From contig CP136062.1 of NCBI GenBank assembly GCA_032622095.1, positions 11,189,710-11,253,709 of the forward strand: a stretch of DNA of 64,000 bases, read 5' to 3'. Position numbers and translations under genes: made by a program. The DNA comes from Siphonodentalium dalli. Taxonomy: Eukaryota; Mollusca; Scaphopoda; Gadilida; Siphonodentaliidae. The notes beneath the pieces are model-generated. The model worked only from the letters and a program-made list of their open reading frames with translations, was not told the origin of the DNA and did not search any database. This document shows, piece by piece, positions 1-12,193 of the stretch (position 1 is its first letter; each line of letters begins with the position of its first letter).

Positions 1-788
1 CGCCAGCCACATTTAAAAATCTCCGCCGCCGGAATTGTAAAATGGCTGAGCCGTGTGGTCTGCATGCATGGGCTTATATGTCAAGCACAAGTGTACTGTG
101 AATCGCAAAGAACTAAACCGCATTGCCTAATATTGGCATAATCGCATGGACACGGCATGGTTGTTATGTTATCAGAACACCGGGCCCCTTAATGTGGAAT
201 AGACTATCCCAATGCATGCTTTCATATAACTGAATGGGCGCATCCATTCGGTATTGAAAGGGTTAAAATATAAATTGTTTATATCAACACGACCCAGTCT
301 CAGACATCGCTGGCATTTGTCAATATATAAACATAAGAATAGACAATAGTTTGAAATATTATATATCATTACTATCGGGTTCATCATTCAATGATGCATG
401 CATATATCGCAAGATGCCAGTGATGATATCAGTCTGAAGTCGACAAAAGTCCCAATGTAACTTATACCGATTAGATGGGAAACTACATAGTATATCCATG
501 CCAGTCCTTCGTGTATTTTCGCCATAATGGAAAAGCCCAACATCAAAAGATTACGTGTGATATTGAATTATACGGGTTCACCACAAACGCTAAAACAAAC
601 GGGGTCTATAACCGGGGATTAGGAACATTTCGGAAACGAAAATACGCTGACTGATAACATCTCAGCCGGCTGAGCCGCCATATTTCGTCAGCCACGAACG
701 TAGCGACTGAGCCGGCTCAGCTAGCTAACCAGCCACGAAATCCGGTTGAGCCAGCCGCGAAAACTATTTGTCGTGGCTTCGGGGTCTA
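1..788. mobile_element. Non-autonomous hAT-like element, left end outside window
   Basis: This stretch is about 90% identical by eye to 15901-16619, where both ends of the element and its target duplication are visible. It ends in the same inverted terminus (GGCTTCGGGGTCTA), preceded by subterminal GAGCCGGCTC and GCCACGAA motifs. The left terminus lies before base 1. No transposase reading frame is present, so the copy must have been mobilised in trans. The family call is inferred from the second copy's 8-bp target duplication and TAGA...CCCGAAGCC terminus. Confidence 0.7.
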
Positions 789-1726
789 ACACCAAAGGTT
801 AACAACAATGCCAGTGTCTACAAGGCAAGCGGGATGATCAATCATCCAGTATCTAACTACATATATGTTTGTCCTTCAATGTCGACCATATGGCTTCTGC
901 TAGCTTAGGAAAGACCTGCTGTCCAAACAACTTGCGATTATTTGCGAAATCGCAAACTCCTGGCGCATTCTTCGAATCGTACACATCATCTCTTACAGCC
1001 ACTAAGAGTAACATATGTTACTCCCCCCATATTATCTTAACATATCAAGCGAACAGAGAAGTTGTATGTGAGTAATCCTTTATTCATAAATATATATAGT
1101 GGACCTAACAACACATCAGAATATAACAATACAAACATATAAAGTCAATAGCACAAAATAATGTAAAACAGTAGGAGTTTGATAAAATGATAACAGTATG
1201 TACAACTTTCTGGTGGGTAGATCTATGATTGACAAAAATTGGATGCAGCCATACACTTTAATTGTTTTAAATTAAATTCTTCTACTGGATCAAGTGTTCC
1301 AGGGTATAAATAGTAACTATTAATCATAGTCTCCGGTACGAATATGCGGAATTTATTAATATTATGGTATAACACAATCATATTATCTTTCGGGAAAGTT
1401 TTATTGACAGAACAGAAATTTAAGGAGCATAGCACGAGAAAAGGTTTGATGCTGTTTCTGTCAGGTGCCTAATAATTGTGTCAGCAAGATTATTTATTTT
1501 AGAAAAATTCCCAACGATCACTATTATTTGACATTGAGACATAGACGGAAATTGCCATCACTATTATTAATTTCAGCATAAATCCCCACCAACAGTATTA
1601 TTAGGCACCTTCGGCACCAGGAATTAACCATTTACCAAGAGATATACCATCTTTGATACCCAATATAATAAATATCTCATTCACACACATTTCACCTTTA
1701 CACACATTCACACAAATTTCAGACAA
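789..1726. other. Non-coding stretch, no gene seen
   Basis: AT-rich DNA with only short chance reading frames. A short inverted pair (GGTGCCTAATAAT near 1464 and ATTATTAGGCACC near 1596) encloses about 130 bp and could be a degraded hairpin element. The lower-coordinate part could include the 3' UTR of the minus-strand gene that ends at 1727, but I see no clear AATAAA on that strand. Confidence 0.4.
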
Positions 1727-3208
1727 TTAGCACATCTTACACTTCCAGTTCTCACTCATCTTCCGTATTCTTACACACACAAAATGGTAATACTGGCTGC
1801 AATCTTCACAGCGAATCCAACGTATAGCTGCCTTGGATCTGGTCATTTTGCAAAAAACTGCATTGCAGTTTCGCAGAGTGGGACTGGGTAGATTAACTGA
1901 AATTAGAAAAGGAAAACTAAAATAATTTGAATGAAGAAGTCCATAAATATATAACATATAAGAGATAATGTATGGAAATGAGGATCAGACAACAAGCCCG
2001 AGGGCTTATATGAAGTCTTCTCCTCTTTGGCGACATGTATTGTTTGTATATAGTGGAACGGAAATCTGCACAAATTTTAGAATTGTATCCACAGTTGTTG
2101 GAATTTCTTATTAAAATTATGCTAATGAATACAGATATACCGACCATGCACTTTAATGATCTACATGTATATATACAAAGTGTACGAAATTTTCAGATCC
2201 GGATATGGTAAACATAAAGAGCGTTATTTGTTACTGTTTTCCCGATATGGAAATAATAAAGAGCGTTTACATCATTTGTGTGTTATTAGCCAATATAAAT
2301 GCACTGTGTTATGTAAGCAGAAGCGAAATTTCTGTAACACGAGCAGGTTCTTGTTTACGTACACCATCATACTATTGACGACAATATACTATTTACACGC
2401 TGATTTGGCATATGGGCAAAACTATATATATTTTAGTATTCCTTCTGCTGATGGCGATTTGAACAAATGTGATATTTCTGCAATAAACGCCGCCCGTGCC
2501 TTTAAATGGCCACAATCATGCACAAGCTACATGTATTTAAACTCTAAAAAAGCTTACCTTGATTCACAAAGAAGCTGGAAAAAATCTTCAGTGAATAATG
2601 TCTTCCCTGATCCTTGTCTGTATGGACTCACTGGACATTCTTCCTTTTCGAATTGGGATGGGTCCTCTGTCTAATGTGAATAATGTAGCAAGTGAGAGCT
2701 CAGCTTTTGGAGAAAGATTATCATGTCCACATTCTAAACAGGAATCTAGAGTTGGTAGTAGAAATTCATGGTATGCTGATAAAGTTTCATAGCTTGCTTG
2801 CCACAAAAACTTGTCGATATTCACAGCTGCGATACTGGATGCTAGATTATCAAGACGCGGAATCACTGTTAACAGTTCTTCTTCTGAGATGAAGTTGGCA
2901 CATGACACAATATCAATTATCAATTTCTCTCGGATCGGAAAGCCAACTGGAACATGCTTTATTGCAGAAAGTAATATATGGACATTGTTAAATCCATATC
3001 GGAACACCAGCAGCTGGAGCAAATTTTCGTCTTCTGTTGCATCAACACTCACAACTGAGAGTTTACTACTAAACTCACTAAATATATCTGATTGTATGTG
3101 ATGGCTTGGAAAGTTGAATGGTTTCTTGTTGCTTGGTGAACCTGTCTTTTTAGGAGTAACTTTTTTGGCATGCAAATCTTTAAATGTTTTGCGCTTCATA
3201 ATTATCAA
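1727..3208 (-). CDS. Two-exon gene with C-terminal PHD-like zinc finger
   Basis: Exon 1 runs 3208 to 2632 and ends at a GTGAGT donor. Exon 2 runs 1896 to 1727 and follows a pyrimidine-rich acceptor ending TTTCAG. The 735-bp intron joins phase-compatible exons (1 nt plus 2 nt), giving about 248 residues. The N terminus is lysine-rich (KKVTPKKTG), which suggests a nuclear protein. Residues ~170-190 contain CLECGHDNL then LDRGPIP, recalling the CxC region of KDZ-type transposon proteins. The C terminus has CNAVFC, then RWIRCEDC, then YYHFVC, then NWKCKMC, which fits a PHD Cys4-His-Cys3 pattern that reads modified histones or serves in transposon proteins. The start could be Met-1 or Met-4. Whether this is a host gene or a transposon-derived one is open. 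The exon pair is my own model, without transcript support. Confidence 0.6.
2156..2520. repeat. Dispersed repeat, related to 52070-52240 and 53900-54000
   Basis: Bases ~2195-2300 match 53905-54000 (shared motif GGTAAACATAAAGAGCG), and 2350-2515 match 52070-52240 (shared motif GCCTTTAAATAG or GCCTTTAAATGG). So one ancestral element is whole here and split in two around 52-54 kb. It overlaps the intron of the minus-strand gene, so it probably inserted there. A 172-codon open frame on the plus strand (2156-2674) is not recognised and is not kept open in the relatives. Confidence 0.6.
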
Positions 3209-3605
3209 TTTTCAACAAGAAAAGTATATTCAACATCAACCTTGTCAATTTATCGAAAATTGATTTACAACCACCACTTATATGTACAGTATGAGCTCTA
3301 CATCTCCTAATGAGTCACTCACAAAACAAACTCCACATGGTATGGCATTGCATGTGAAGACAATTCATTAACACCTCCGGACATTGGTTAACAGTTAACA
3401 GAGGTGATAATTGGGTGTTATAACAACATTTATAGTGCTCTAATAATCTTCTGTGATTCACTTTAATCACTCATCAATATTTTTGAGTTTCCAAAGGTAT
3501 GAGTAAATTGAGAAAACACAACATCACAGTAAAAAACATACTTAGGATATAGTGTAAGGTTCATGTAATTGTTCATGATTGTATGTGTGTATCAACATCA
3601 CTATA
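3209..3605. other. Upstream flank of the PHD-type gene, no gene seen
   Basis: AT-rich DNA. It should contain the 5' flank and promoter of the minus-strand gene starting at 3208, but I cannot point to a convincing TATA box or initiator. Confidence 0.3.
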
Positions 3606-6600
3606 TTAGTTCAGGGAAAATGTTTTTAATGTACCCTTGTACCGGTACCCTAGGATTTCTGACCAATGTACTTCAATTGAAAAGTATCATAAGAAACCGT
3701 TTGTAACAATTTTTCTGGGAATGTTTTGATATGCATGTATGATAAAATAATAGTAACTATGTAACATCAGTTAAAATCATTAGTGGAATACTTGCTGTTT
3801 AGTAAATTAGTTCAGAAATATGTTTTCTAATTTGTACATTGGGTACTTGGAGATTCCTAAGAAAAAAAATAAAAGTAACAAATGTAACATTACCTAATAG
3901 GTAAAGTAACCAGAAGTAACCATTTGTACCCCGTGCACCCATGGGCCTGAAATTAGTTCAGGAAATATGTTTTCTAATTTGTAACCAATGTAACAAGGTA
4001 CTTTAAGATTCCTAAGAAAAAATAAATAAAAGTAACAAATGTAACATTAACTAATAGGTAAAGTAACCAGAAGTAACCATATGTACCCCGTGTACCCATG
4101 GGCTTGAAATTAGTTCAGGAAATATGTTTTCTAATTTGTAACCAATGTAACAAGGTACTTTAAGGTTCCTAAGAAAAAAGAAAAAAAAGTAACAAATGTA
4201 ACATTAACTAATAGGTAAAGTAACCAGAAGTAACCATTTGTACCCCGTGTACCCATGGTCCTGAAATTAGTTCAGGAAATATGTTTTCTAATTTGTAACC
4301 AATGTAACAAGGTACTTTAAGATTCCTAAGAAAAAAGAAAAAAAAGTAACAAATGTAACATTAACTAATAGGTAAAGTAACCAGAAGTAACCATTTGTAC
4401 CCCGTGTACCCATGGGCCTGAAATTAGTTCAGGAAATATGTTTTCTAATTTGTAACCAATGTAACAAGGTACTTTAAGATTCCTAAGAAAAAAGAAAAAA
4501 AGTAACAAATGTAACATTAAAGTAACCAGAAGTAACCATTTGTACCCCGTGTACCCATGGGCCTGAAATTAGTTCAGGAAATATGTTTTCTAATTTGTAA
4601 CCCATGTAACAAGGTACTTTAAGATTCCTAAGAAAAAAAAAAGTAACAAATGTAACAATAACTAATAGGTAAAGTAGTTCAGGAAATATGTTTTCTAATT
4701 TGTAACCAATGTAACAAGTTACTTTAAGATTCCTAAGAAAAAAAGAAAAAAAAGTAACAAATGTAACATTAACTAATAGGTAAAGTAACCAGAAGTAACC
4801 ATTTGTACCCCGTGTACCCATGGGCCTGAAATTAGTTCAGGAAATATGTTTTCTAATTTGTAACCAATGTAACAAGGTACTTTAAGATTCCTAAGAAAAA
4901 AGTAACAAATGTAACATTAAAGTAACCAGAAGTAACCATTTGTACCCCGTGTACCCATGGGCCTGAAATTAGTTCAGGAAATATGTTTTCTAATTTGTAA
5001 CCAATGTAACAGGGTACTTTAAGATTCCTAAGAAAAAAAAAAGGAAAAAGTAACAAATGTAACATTAACTAATAGGTAAAGTAACCAGAAGTAACCATAT
5101 GTATCCCGTGTACCCATGGGCTTGAAATTAGTTCAGGAAATATGTTTTCTAATTTGTAACCAATGTAACAGGGTACTTTAAGATTCCTAAGAAAAAGAAA
5201 AAAAAAGTAACAAATGTAACATTAAAGTAACCAGAAGTAACCATTTGGACCCCGTGTACCCATGGGCCTGAAATTAGTTCAGGAAATATGTTTTCTAATT
5301 TGTAACCAATGTAACAAGGTACTTTAAGATTCCTAAGAAAAAAAAAGGAAAAAAGTAACAAATGTAACATTAACTAATAGGTAAAGTAACCAGAAGTAAC
5401 CATATGTACCCCGTGTACCCATGGGCTTGAAATTAGTTCAGGAAATATGTTTTCTAATTTGTAACCAATGTAACAGGGTACTTTAAGATTCCTAAGAAAA
5501 AGAAAAAAAAAGTAACAAATGTAACATTAAAGTAACCAGAAGTAACCATTTGTACCCCGTGTACCCATGGGCCTGAAATTAGTTCAGGAAATATGTTTTC
5601 TAATTTGTAACCAATGTAACAAGGTACTTTAAGATTCCTAAGAAAAAAAAAAAAAAGTAACAAATGTAACATTAACTAATAGGTAAAGTAACCAGAAGTA
5701 ACCATTTGTACCCCGTGTACCCATGGGCTTGAAATTAGTTCAGGAAATATGTTTTCTAATTTGTAACCAATGTAACAAGGTACTTTAAGATTCCTAAGAA
5801 AAAAAAAAGTAACAAATGTAACATTAAAGTAACCAGAAGTAACCATTTGTACCCCGTGTACCCATGGGCCTGAAATTAGTTCAGGAAATATGTTTTCTAA
5901 TTTGTAACCAATGTAACAAGGTACTTTAAGATTCCTAAGAAAAAAAAATAAAAGTAACAATGTAACATTAAAGTAACCAGAAGTAACCATTTGTACCCCG
6001 TGTACCCATGGGCCTGAAATTAGTTCAGGAAATATGTTTTCGAATTTGTAACCAATGTAACAAGGTACTTTAAGATTCCTAAGAAAAAGAGAAAAAAAAA
6101 AGTAACAAATGTAACATTAACTAATAGGTAAAGTAACCAGAAGTAACCAATTGTACCCCGTGTACCCATGGGCCTGAAATTAGTTCAGGAAATATGTTTT
6201 CTAATTTGTAACCAATGTAACAGGGTACTTTAAGATTCCTAAGAAAAAAAGAAAAAAAAGTAACAAATGTAACATTAAAGTAACCAGAAGTAACCATTTG
6301 TACCCCGTGTACCCATGGGCCTGAAATTAGTTCAGGAAATATGTTTTCTAATTTGTAACCAATGTAACAAGGTACTTTAAGATTCCTAAGAAAAAAAAAA
6401 TAAAAGTAACAAATGTAACATTAACTAATAGGTAAAGTAACCAGAAGTAACCATTTGTACCCCGTGTACCCATGGGCCTGAAATTAGTTCAGGAAATATG
6501 TTTTCTAATTTTTAACCAATGTAACAAGGTACTTTAAGATTCCTAAGAAAGAAAAAAAAAAGTAACAAATGTAACATTAAAGTAACCAGAAGTAACCATT

Positions 6601-9600
6601 TGTACCCCGTGTACCCATGGGCCTGAAATTAGTTCAGGAAATATGTTTTCTAATTTGTAACCAATGTAACAAGGTACTTTAAGATTCATAAGAAAAAAAA
6701 ATAAAAGTAACAATGTAACATTAAAGTAACCAGAAGTAACCATTTGTACCCCGTGTACCCATGGGCCTGAAATTAGTTCAGGAAATATGTTTTCTAATTT
6801 GTAACCAATGTAACAAGGTACTTTAAGATTCCTAAGAAAAAGAGAAAAAAGAGAGTAACAAACGTAACATTAACTAATAGGTAAAGTAACCAGAAGTAAC
6901 CATATGTACCCCGTGTACCCATGGGCTTGAAATTAGTTCAGGAAATATGTTTTCTAATTTGTAACCAATGTAACAGGGTACTTTAAGATTCCTAAGAAAA
7001 AAGAAAAAAAAAGTAACAAATGTAACATTAAAGTAACCAGAAGTAACCATTTGTACCCCGTGTACCCATGGGCCTGAAATTAGTTCAGGAAATATGTTTT
7101 CTAATTTGTAACCAATGTAACAAGGTACTTTAAGATTCCTAAGAAAAAAAAGTAAAAGTAACAAATGTAACATTAACTAATAGGTAAAGTAACCAGAAGT
7201 AACCAATTGTACCCCGTGTACCCATGGGCCTGAAATTAGTTCAGGAAATATGTTTTCTAATTTGTAACCAATGTAACAGGGTACTTTAAGATTCCTAAGA
7301 AAAAAGGAAAAACAAGTAACAAATGTAACATTAAAGTAACCAGAAGTAACCATTTGTACCCCGTGTACCCATGGGCCTGAAATTAGTTCAGGAAATATGT
7401 TTTCTAATTTGTAACCAATGTAACAAGGTACTTTAAGATTCCTAAGAAAAAAAAAATTAAAGTAACAAATGTAACATTAAAGTAACCAGAAGTAACCATT
7501 TGTACCCCGTGTACCCATGGGCTTGAAATTAGTTCAGGAAATATGTTTTCTAATTTGTAACCAATGTAACAAGGTACTTTAAGATTCCTAAGAAAAAAAA
7601 ATAAAAGTAACAATGTAACATTAAAGTAACCAGAAGTAACCATTTGTACCCCGTGTACCCATGGGCCTGAAATTAGTTCAGGAAATATGTTTTCTAATTT
7701 GTAACCAATGTAACAAGGTACTTTAAGATTCCTAAGAAAAAGAGAAAAAAAAAGTAACAAATGTAACATTAACTAATAGGTAAAGTAACCAGAAGTAACC
7801 AATTGTACCCCGTGTACCCATGGGCCTGAAATTAGTTCAGGAAATATGTTTTCTAATTTGTAACCAATGTAACAGGGTACTTTAAGATTCCTAAGAAAAA
7901 AAGAAAAAAAAGTAACAATTGTAACATTAAAGTAACCAGAAGTAACCATTTGTACCCCGTGTACCCATGGGCCTGAAATTAGTTCAGGAAATATGTTTTC
8001 TAATTTGTAACCAATGTAACAAGGTACTTTAAGATTCCTAAGAAAAAAGAAAAAAAAAGTAACAAATGTAACATTAACTAATAGGTAAAGTAACCAGAAG
8101 TAACCATTTGTACCCCGTGTACCCATGGGCCTGAAATTAGTTCAGGAAATATGTTTTCTAATTTGTAACCAATGTAACAAGGTACTTTAAGATTCCTAAG
8201 AAAAAAGAAAAAAAGTAACAAATGTAACATTAACTAATAGGTAAAGTAACCAGAAGTAACCATATGTACCCCGTGTACCCATGGGCCTGAAATTAGTTCA
8301 GGAAATATGTTTTCTAATTTGTAACCAATGTAACAAGGTACTTTAAGATTCCTAAGAAAAAAAGAAAAAAAAGTAACAAATGTAACATTAAAGTAACCAG
8401 AAGTAACCATTTGTACCCCGTGTACCCATGGGCTTGAAATTAGTTCAGGAAATATGTTTTCTAATTTGTAACCAATGTAACAAGGTACTTTAAGATTCCT
8501 AAGAAAAAAGAAAAAAAAGTAACAAATGTAACATTAAAGTAACCAGAAGTAACCATTTGTACCCCGTGTACCCATGGGCCTGAAATTAGTTCAGGAAATA
8601 TGTTTTCTAATTTGTAACCAATGTAACAAGGTACTTTGAGATTCCTAAGAAAAAAAAAATAAAAGTAACAAATGTAACATTAACTAATAGGTAAAGTAAC
8701 CAGAAGTAACCATTTGTACCCCGTGTACCCATGGGCTTGAAATTAGTTCAGGAAATATGTTTTCTAATTTGTAACCAATGTAACAAGGTACTTTAAGATT
8801 CCTAAAAAAAAGAAAAAAAGTAACAAATGTAACATTAAAGTAACCAGAAGTAACCATTTGTACCCCGTGTACCCATGGGCCTGAAATTAGTTCAGGAAAT
8901 ATGTTTTCTAATTTGTAACCAATGTAACAAGGTACTTTAAGATTCCTAAAAAAAATAAAATAAAAATAACAATGTAACATTAAAGTAACCAGAAGTAACC
9001 ATTTGTACCCCGTGTACCCATGGGCCTGAAATTAGTTCAGGAAATATGTTTTCTAATTTGTAACCAATGTAACAAGGTACTTTAAGATTCCTAAGAAAAA
9101 GAGAGAAAAAAAAGTAACAAATGTAACATCAACTAATAGGTAAAGTAACCAGAAGTAACCATATGTACCCCGTGTACCCATGGGCTTGAGATTAGTTCAG
9201 GAAATATGTTTTCTAATTTGTAACCAATGTAACAGGGTACTTTAAGATTCCTAAGAAAAAAGAAAAAAAAAGTAACAAATGTAACAATAAAGTAACCAGA
9301 AGTAACCATTTGTACCCCGTGTACCCATGGGCCTGAAATTAGTTCAGGAAATATGTTTTCTAATTTGTAACCAATGTAACAAGGTACTTTAAGATTCCTA
9401 AGAAAAAGAAAAAAAAGTAACAAATGTGACATTAACTAATAGGTAAAGTAACCAGAAGTAACCAATTGTACCCCGTGTACCCATGGGCCTGAAATTAGTT
9501 CAGGAAATATGTTTTCTAATTTGTAACCAATGTAACAGGGTACTTTAAGATTCCTAAGAAAAAAAGGAAAAAAGTAACAAATGTAACATTAAAGTAACCA

Positions 9601-11990
9601 GAAGTAACCATTTGTATCCCGTGTACCCATGGGCCTGAAATTAGTTCAGGAAATAAGTTTTCTAATTTGTAACCAATGTAACAAGGTACTTTAAGATTCC
9701 TAAGAAAAAATAAATAAAAGTAACAAATGTAACATTAACTAATAGGTAAAGTAACCAGAAGTAACCATTTGTACCCCGTGTACCCATGGGCCTGAAATTA
9801 GTTCAGGAAATATGTTTTCTAATTTGTAACCAATGTAACAAGGTACTTTAAGATTCCTAAGAAAAAAGAAAAAAAGTAACAAATGTAACATTAACTAATA
9901 GGTAAAGTAACCAGAAGTAACCATATGTACCCCGTGTACCCATGGGCCTGAAATTAGTTCAGGAAATATGTTTTCTAATTTGTAACCAATGTAACAAGGT
10001 ACTTTAAGATTCCTAAGAAAAAAAAAAAAAAAGTAACAAATGTAACATTAAAGTAACCAGAAGTAACCATTTGTACCCCGTGTACCCATGGGCTTGAAAT
10101 TAGTTCAGGAAATATGTTTTCTAATTTGTAACCAATGTAACAAGGTACTTTAAGATTCCTAAGAAAAAAAGAAAAAAAAGTAACAAATGTAACATTAACT
10201 AATAGGTAAAGTAACCAGAAGTAACCATTTGTACCCCGTGTACCCATGGGCTTGAGATTAGTTCAGGAAATATGTTTTCTAATTTGTAACCAATGTAACA
10301 GGGTACTTTAAGATTCCTAAGAAAAAAGAAAAAAAAAGTAACAAATGTAACATTAAAGTAACCAGAAGTAACCATTTGTACCCCGTGTACCCATGGGCCT
10401 GAAATTAGTTCAGGAAATATGTTTTCTAATTTGTAACCAATGTAACAAGGTACTTTAAGATTCCTAAGAAAAAGAAAAAAAAAGTAACAAATGTAACATT
10501 AACTAATAGGTAAAGTAACCAGAAGTAACCAATTGTACCCCGTGTACCCATGGGCCTGAAATTAGTTCAGGAAATATGTTTTCTAATTTGTAACCAATGT
10601 AACAGGGTACTTTAAGATTCCTAAGAAAAAAAGAAAAAAAGTAACAAATGTAACATTAAAGTAACCAGAAGTAACCATTTGTACCCCGTGTACCCATGGG
10701 CCTGAAATTAGTTCAGGAAATAAGTTTTCTAATTTGTAACCAATGTAACAAGGTACTTTAAGATTCCTAAGAAAAAATAAATAAAAGTAACAAATGTAAC
10801 ATTAACTAATAGGTAAAGTAACCAGAAGTAACCATTTGTACCCCGTGTACCCATGGGCCTGAAATTAGTTCAGGAAATATGTTTTCTAATTTGTAACCAA
10901 TGTAACAAGGTACTTTAAGATTCCTAAGAAAAAAGAAAAAAAGTGACAAATGTAACATTAACTAATAGGTAAAGTAACCAGAAGTAACCATATGTACCCC
11001 GTGTACCCATGGGCCTGAAATTAGTTCAGGAAATATGTTTTCTAATTTGTAACCAATGTAACAAGGTACTTTAAGATTCCTAAGAAGAAAAAAAAGAAGT
11101 AACAAATGTAACATTAAAGTAACCAGAAGTAACCATATGTACCCCGTGTACCCATGGGCCTGAAATTAGTTCAGGAAATATGTTTTCTAATTTGTAACCA
11201 ATGTAACAAGGTACTTTAAGATTCCTAAGAAAAAAAAAAAAAGTAACAAATGTAACATTAAAGTAACCAGAAGTAACCATTTGTACCCCGTGTACCCATG
11301 GGCCTGAAATTAGTTCAGGAAATATGTTTTCTAATTTGTAACCAATGTAACAAGGTACTTTAAGATTCCTAAGAAGAAAAAAAAAGAAAAGTAACAAATG
11401 TAACATTAACTAATAGGTAAAGTAACCAGAAGTAACCATTTGTACCCCGTGTACCCATGGGCCTGAAATTAGTTCAGGAAATATGTTTTCTAATTTGTAA
11501 CCAATGTAACAAGGTACTTTGAGATTCCTAAGAAAAAGAAAAAAAAGTAACAAATGTAACATTAAAGTAACCAGAAGTAACCATTTGTACCCCGTGTACC
11601 CATGGGCCTGAAATTAGTTCAGGAAATATGTTTTCTAATTTGTAACCAATGTAACAAGGTACTTTAAGATTCCTAAGAAAAAAAAAATAAAAGTAACAAA
11701 TGTAACATTAACTAATAGGTAAAGTAACCAGAAGTAACCATTTGTACCCCGTGTACCCATGGGCCTGAAATTAGTTCAGGAAATATGTTTTCTAATTTGT
11801 AACCAATGTAACAAGGTACTTTGAGATTCCTAAGAAAAAAAAATAAAAGTAACAAATGTAACATTAACTAATAGGTAAAGCAACCAGAAGTAACCATTTG
11901 TACCCCGTGTACCCATGGTCCTGAAATTAGTTCAGGAAATATGTTTTCTAAGTTTCTAAATTTGTGCTTATAAAATGTAACCAATGTAAC
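3606..11990. repeat. 8.4-kb satellite array, alternating ~145/159-bp units
   Basis: About 53 tandem units are recognisable by CCCATGGGCCTGAAATTAG recurring every ~145 or ~159 bp. The longer form carries an extra CTAATAGGTAAAG segment; the two forms often alternate, so the effective period is ~303 bp. Each unit has a CCTGAA-ATTAG-TTCAGG palindrome, repeated GTAACCA motifs and a variable A-rich tract. Units at 3606-3900 are degenerate and look like the founder edge. One unit near 4675 has an internal deletion. The last copy breaks up after 11945. Sub-blocks recur at higher order, for example ~1,066 bp. Minus-strand reading frames repeating the same ~50 residues are by-products of the period. 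Confidence 0.95.
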
Positions 11991-12029
11991 CGACGTAACA
12001 ACAGGGTACAAAAGTTGTGTTGTTTTGCT

Positions 12030-12162
12030 GCGTACCAAAATTAGACATATCTATTATTTTGGGGATTCTTGTCAGCATACAAACAACAGTGTTTATAATT
12101 GAATACTTCGATGCCGGTTGGTATTTATTTAGTGGATACTTGCCAGTGCATAAACAATAGCG

Positions 12163-12193
<31 letters not shown>

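Noticed and set aside
4483-11406. Minus-strand reading frames of 66-121 codons repeating a VPCYIGYKLENIFPEL motif
   Set aside because: They follow the satellite period exactly, shift frame whenever the A-tract changes length, and have no independent start or domain.
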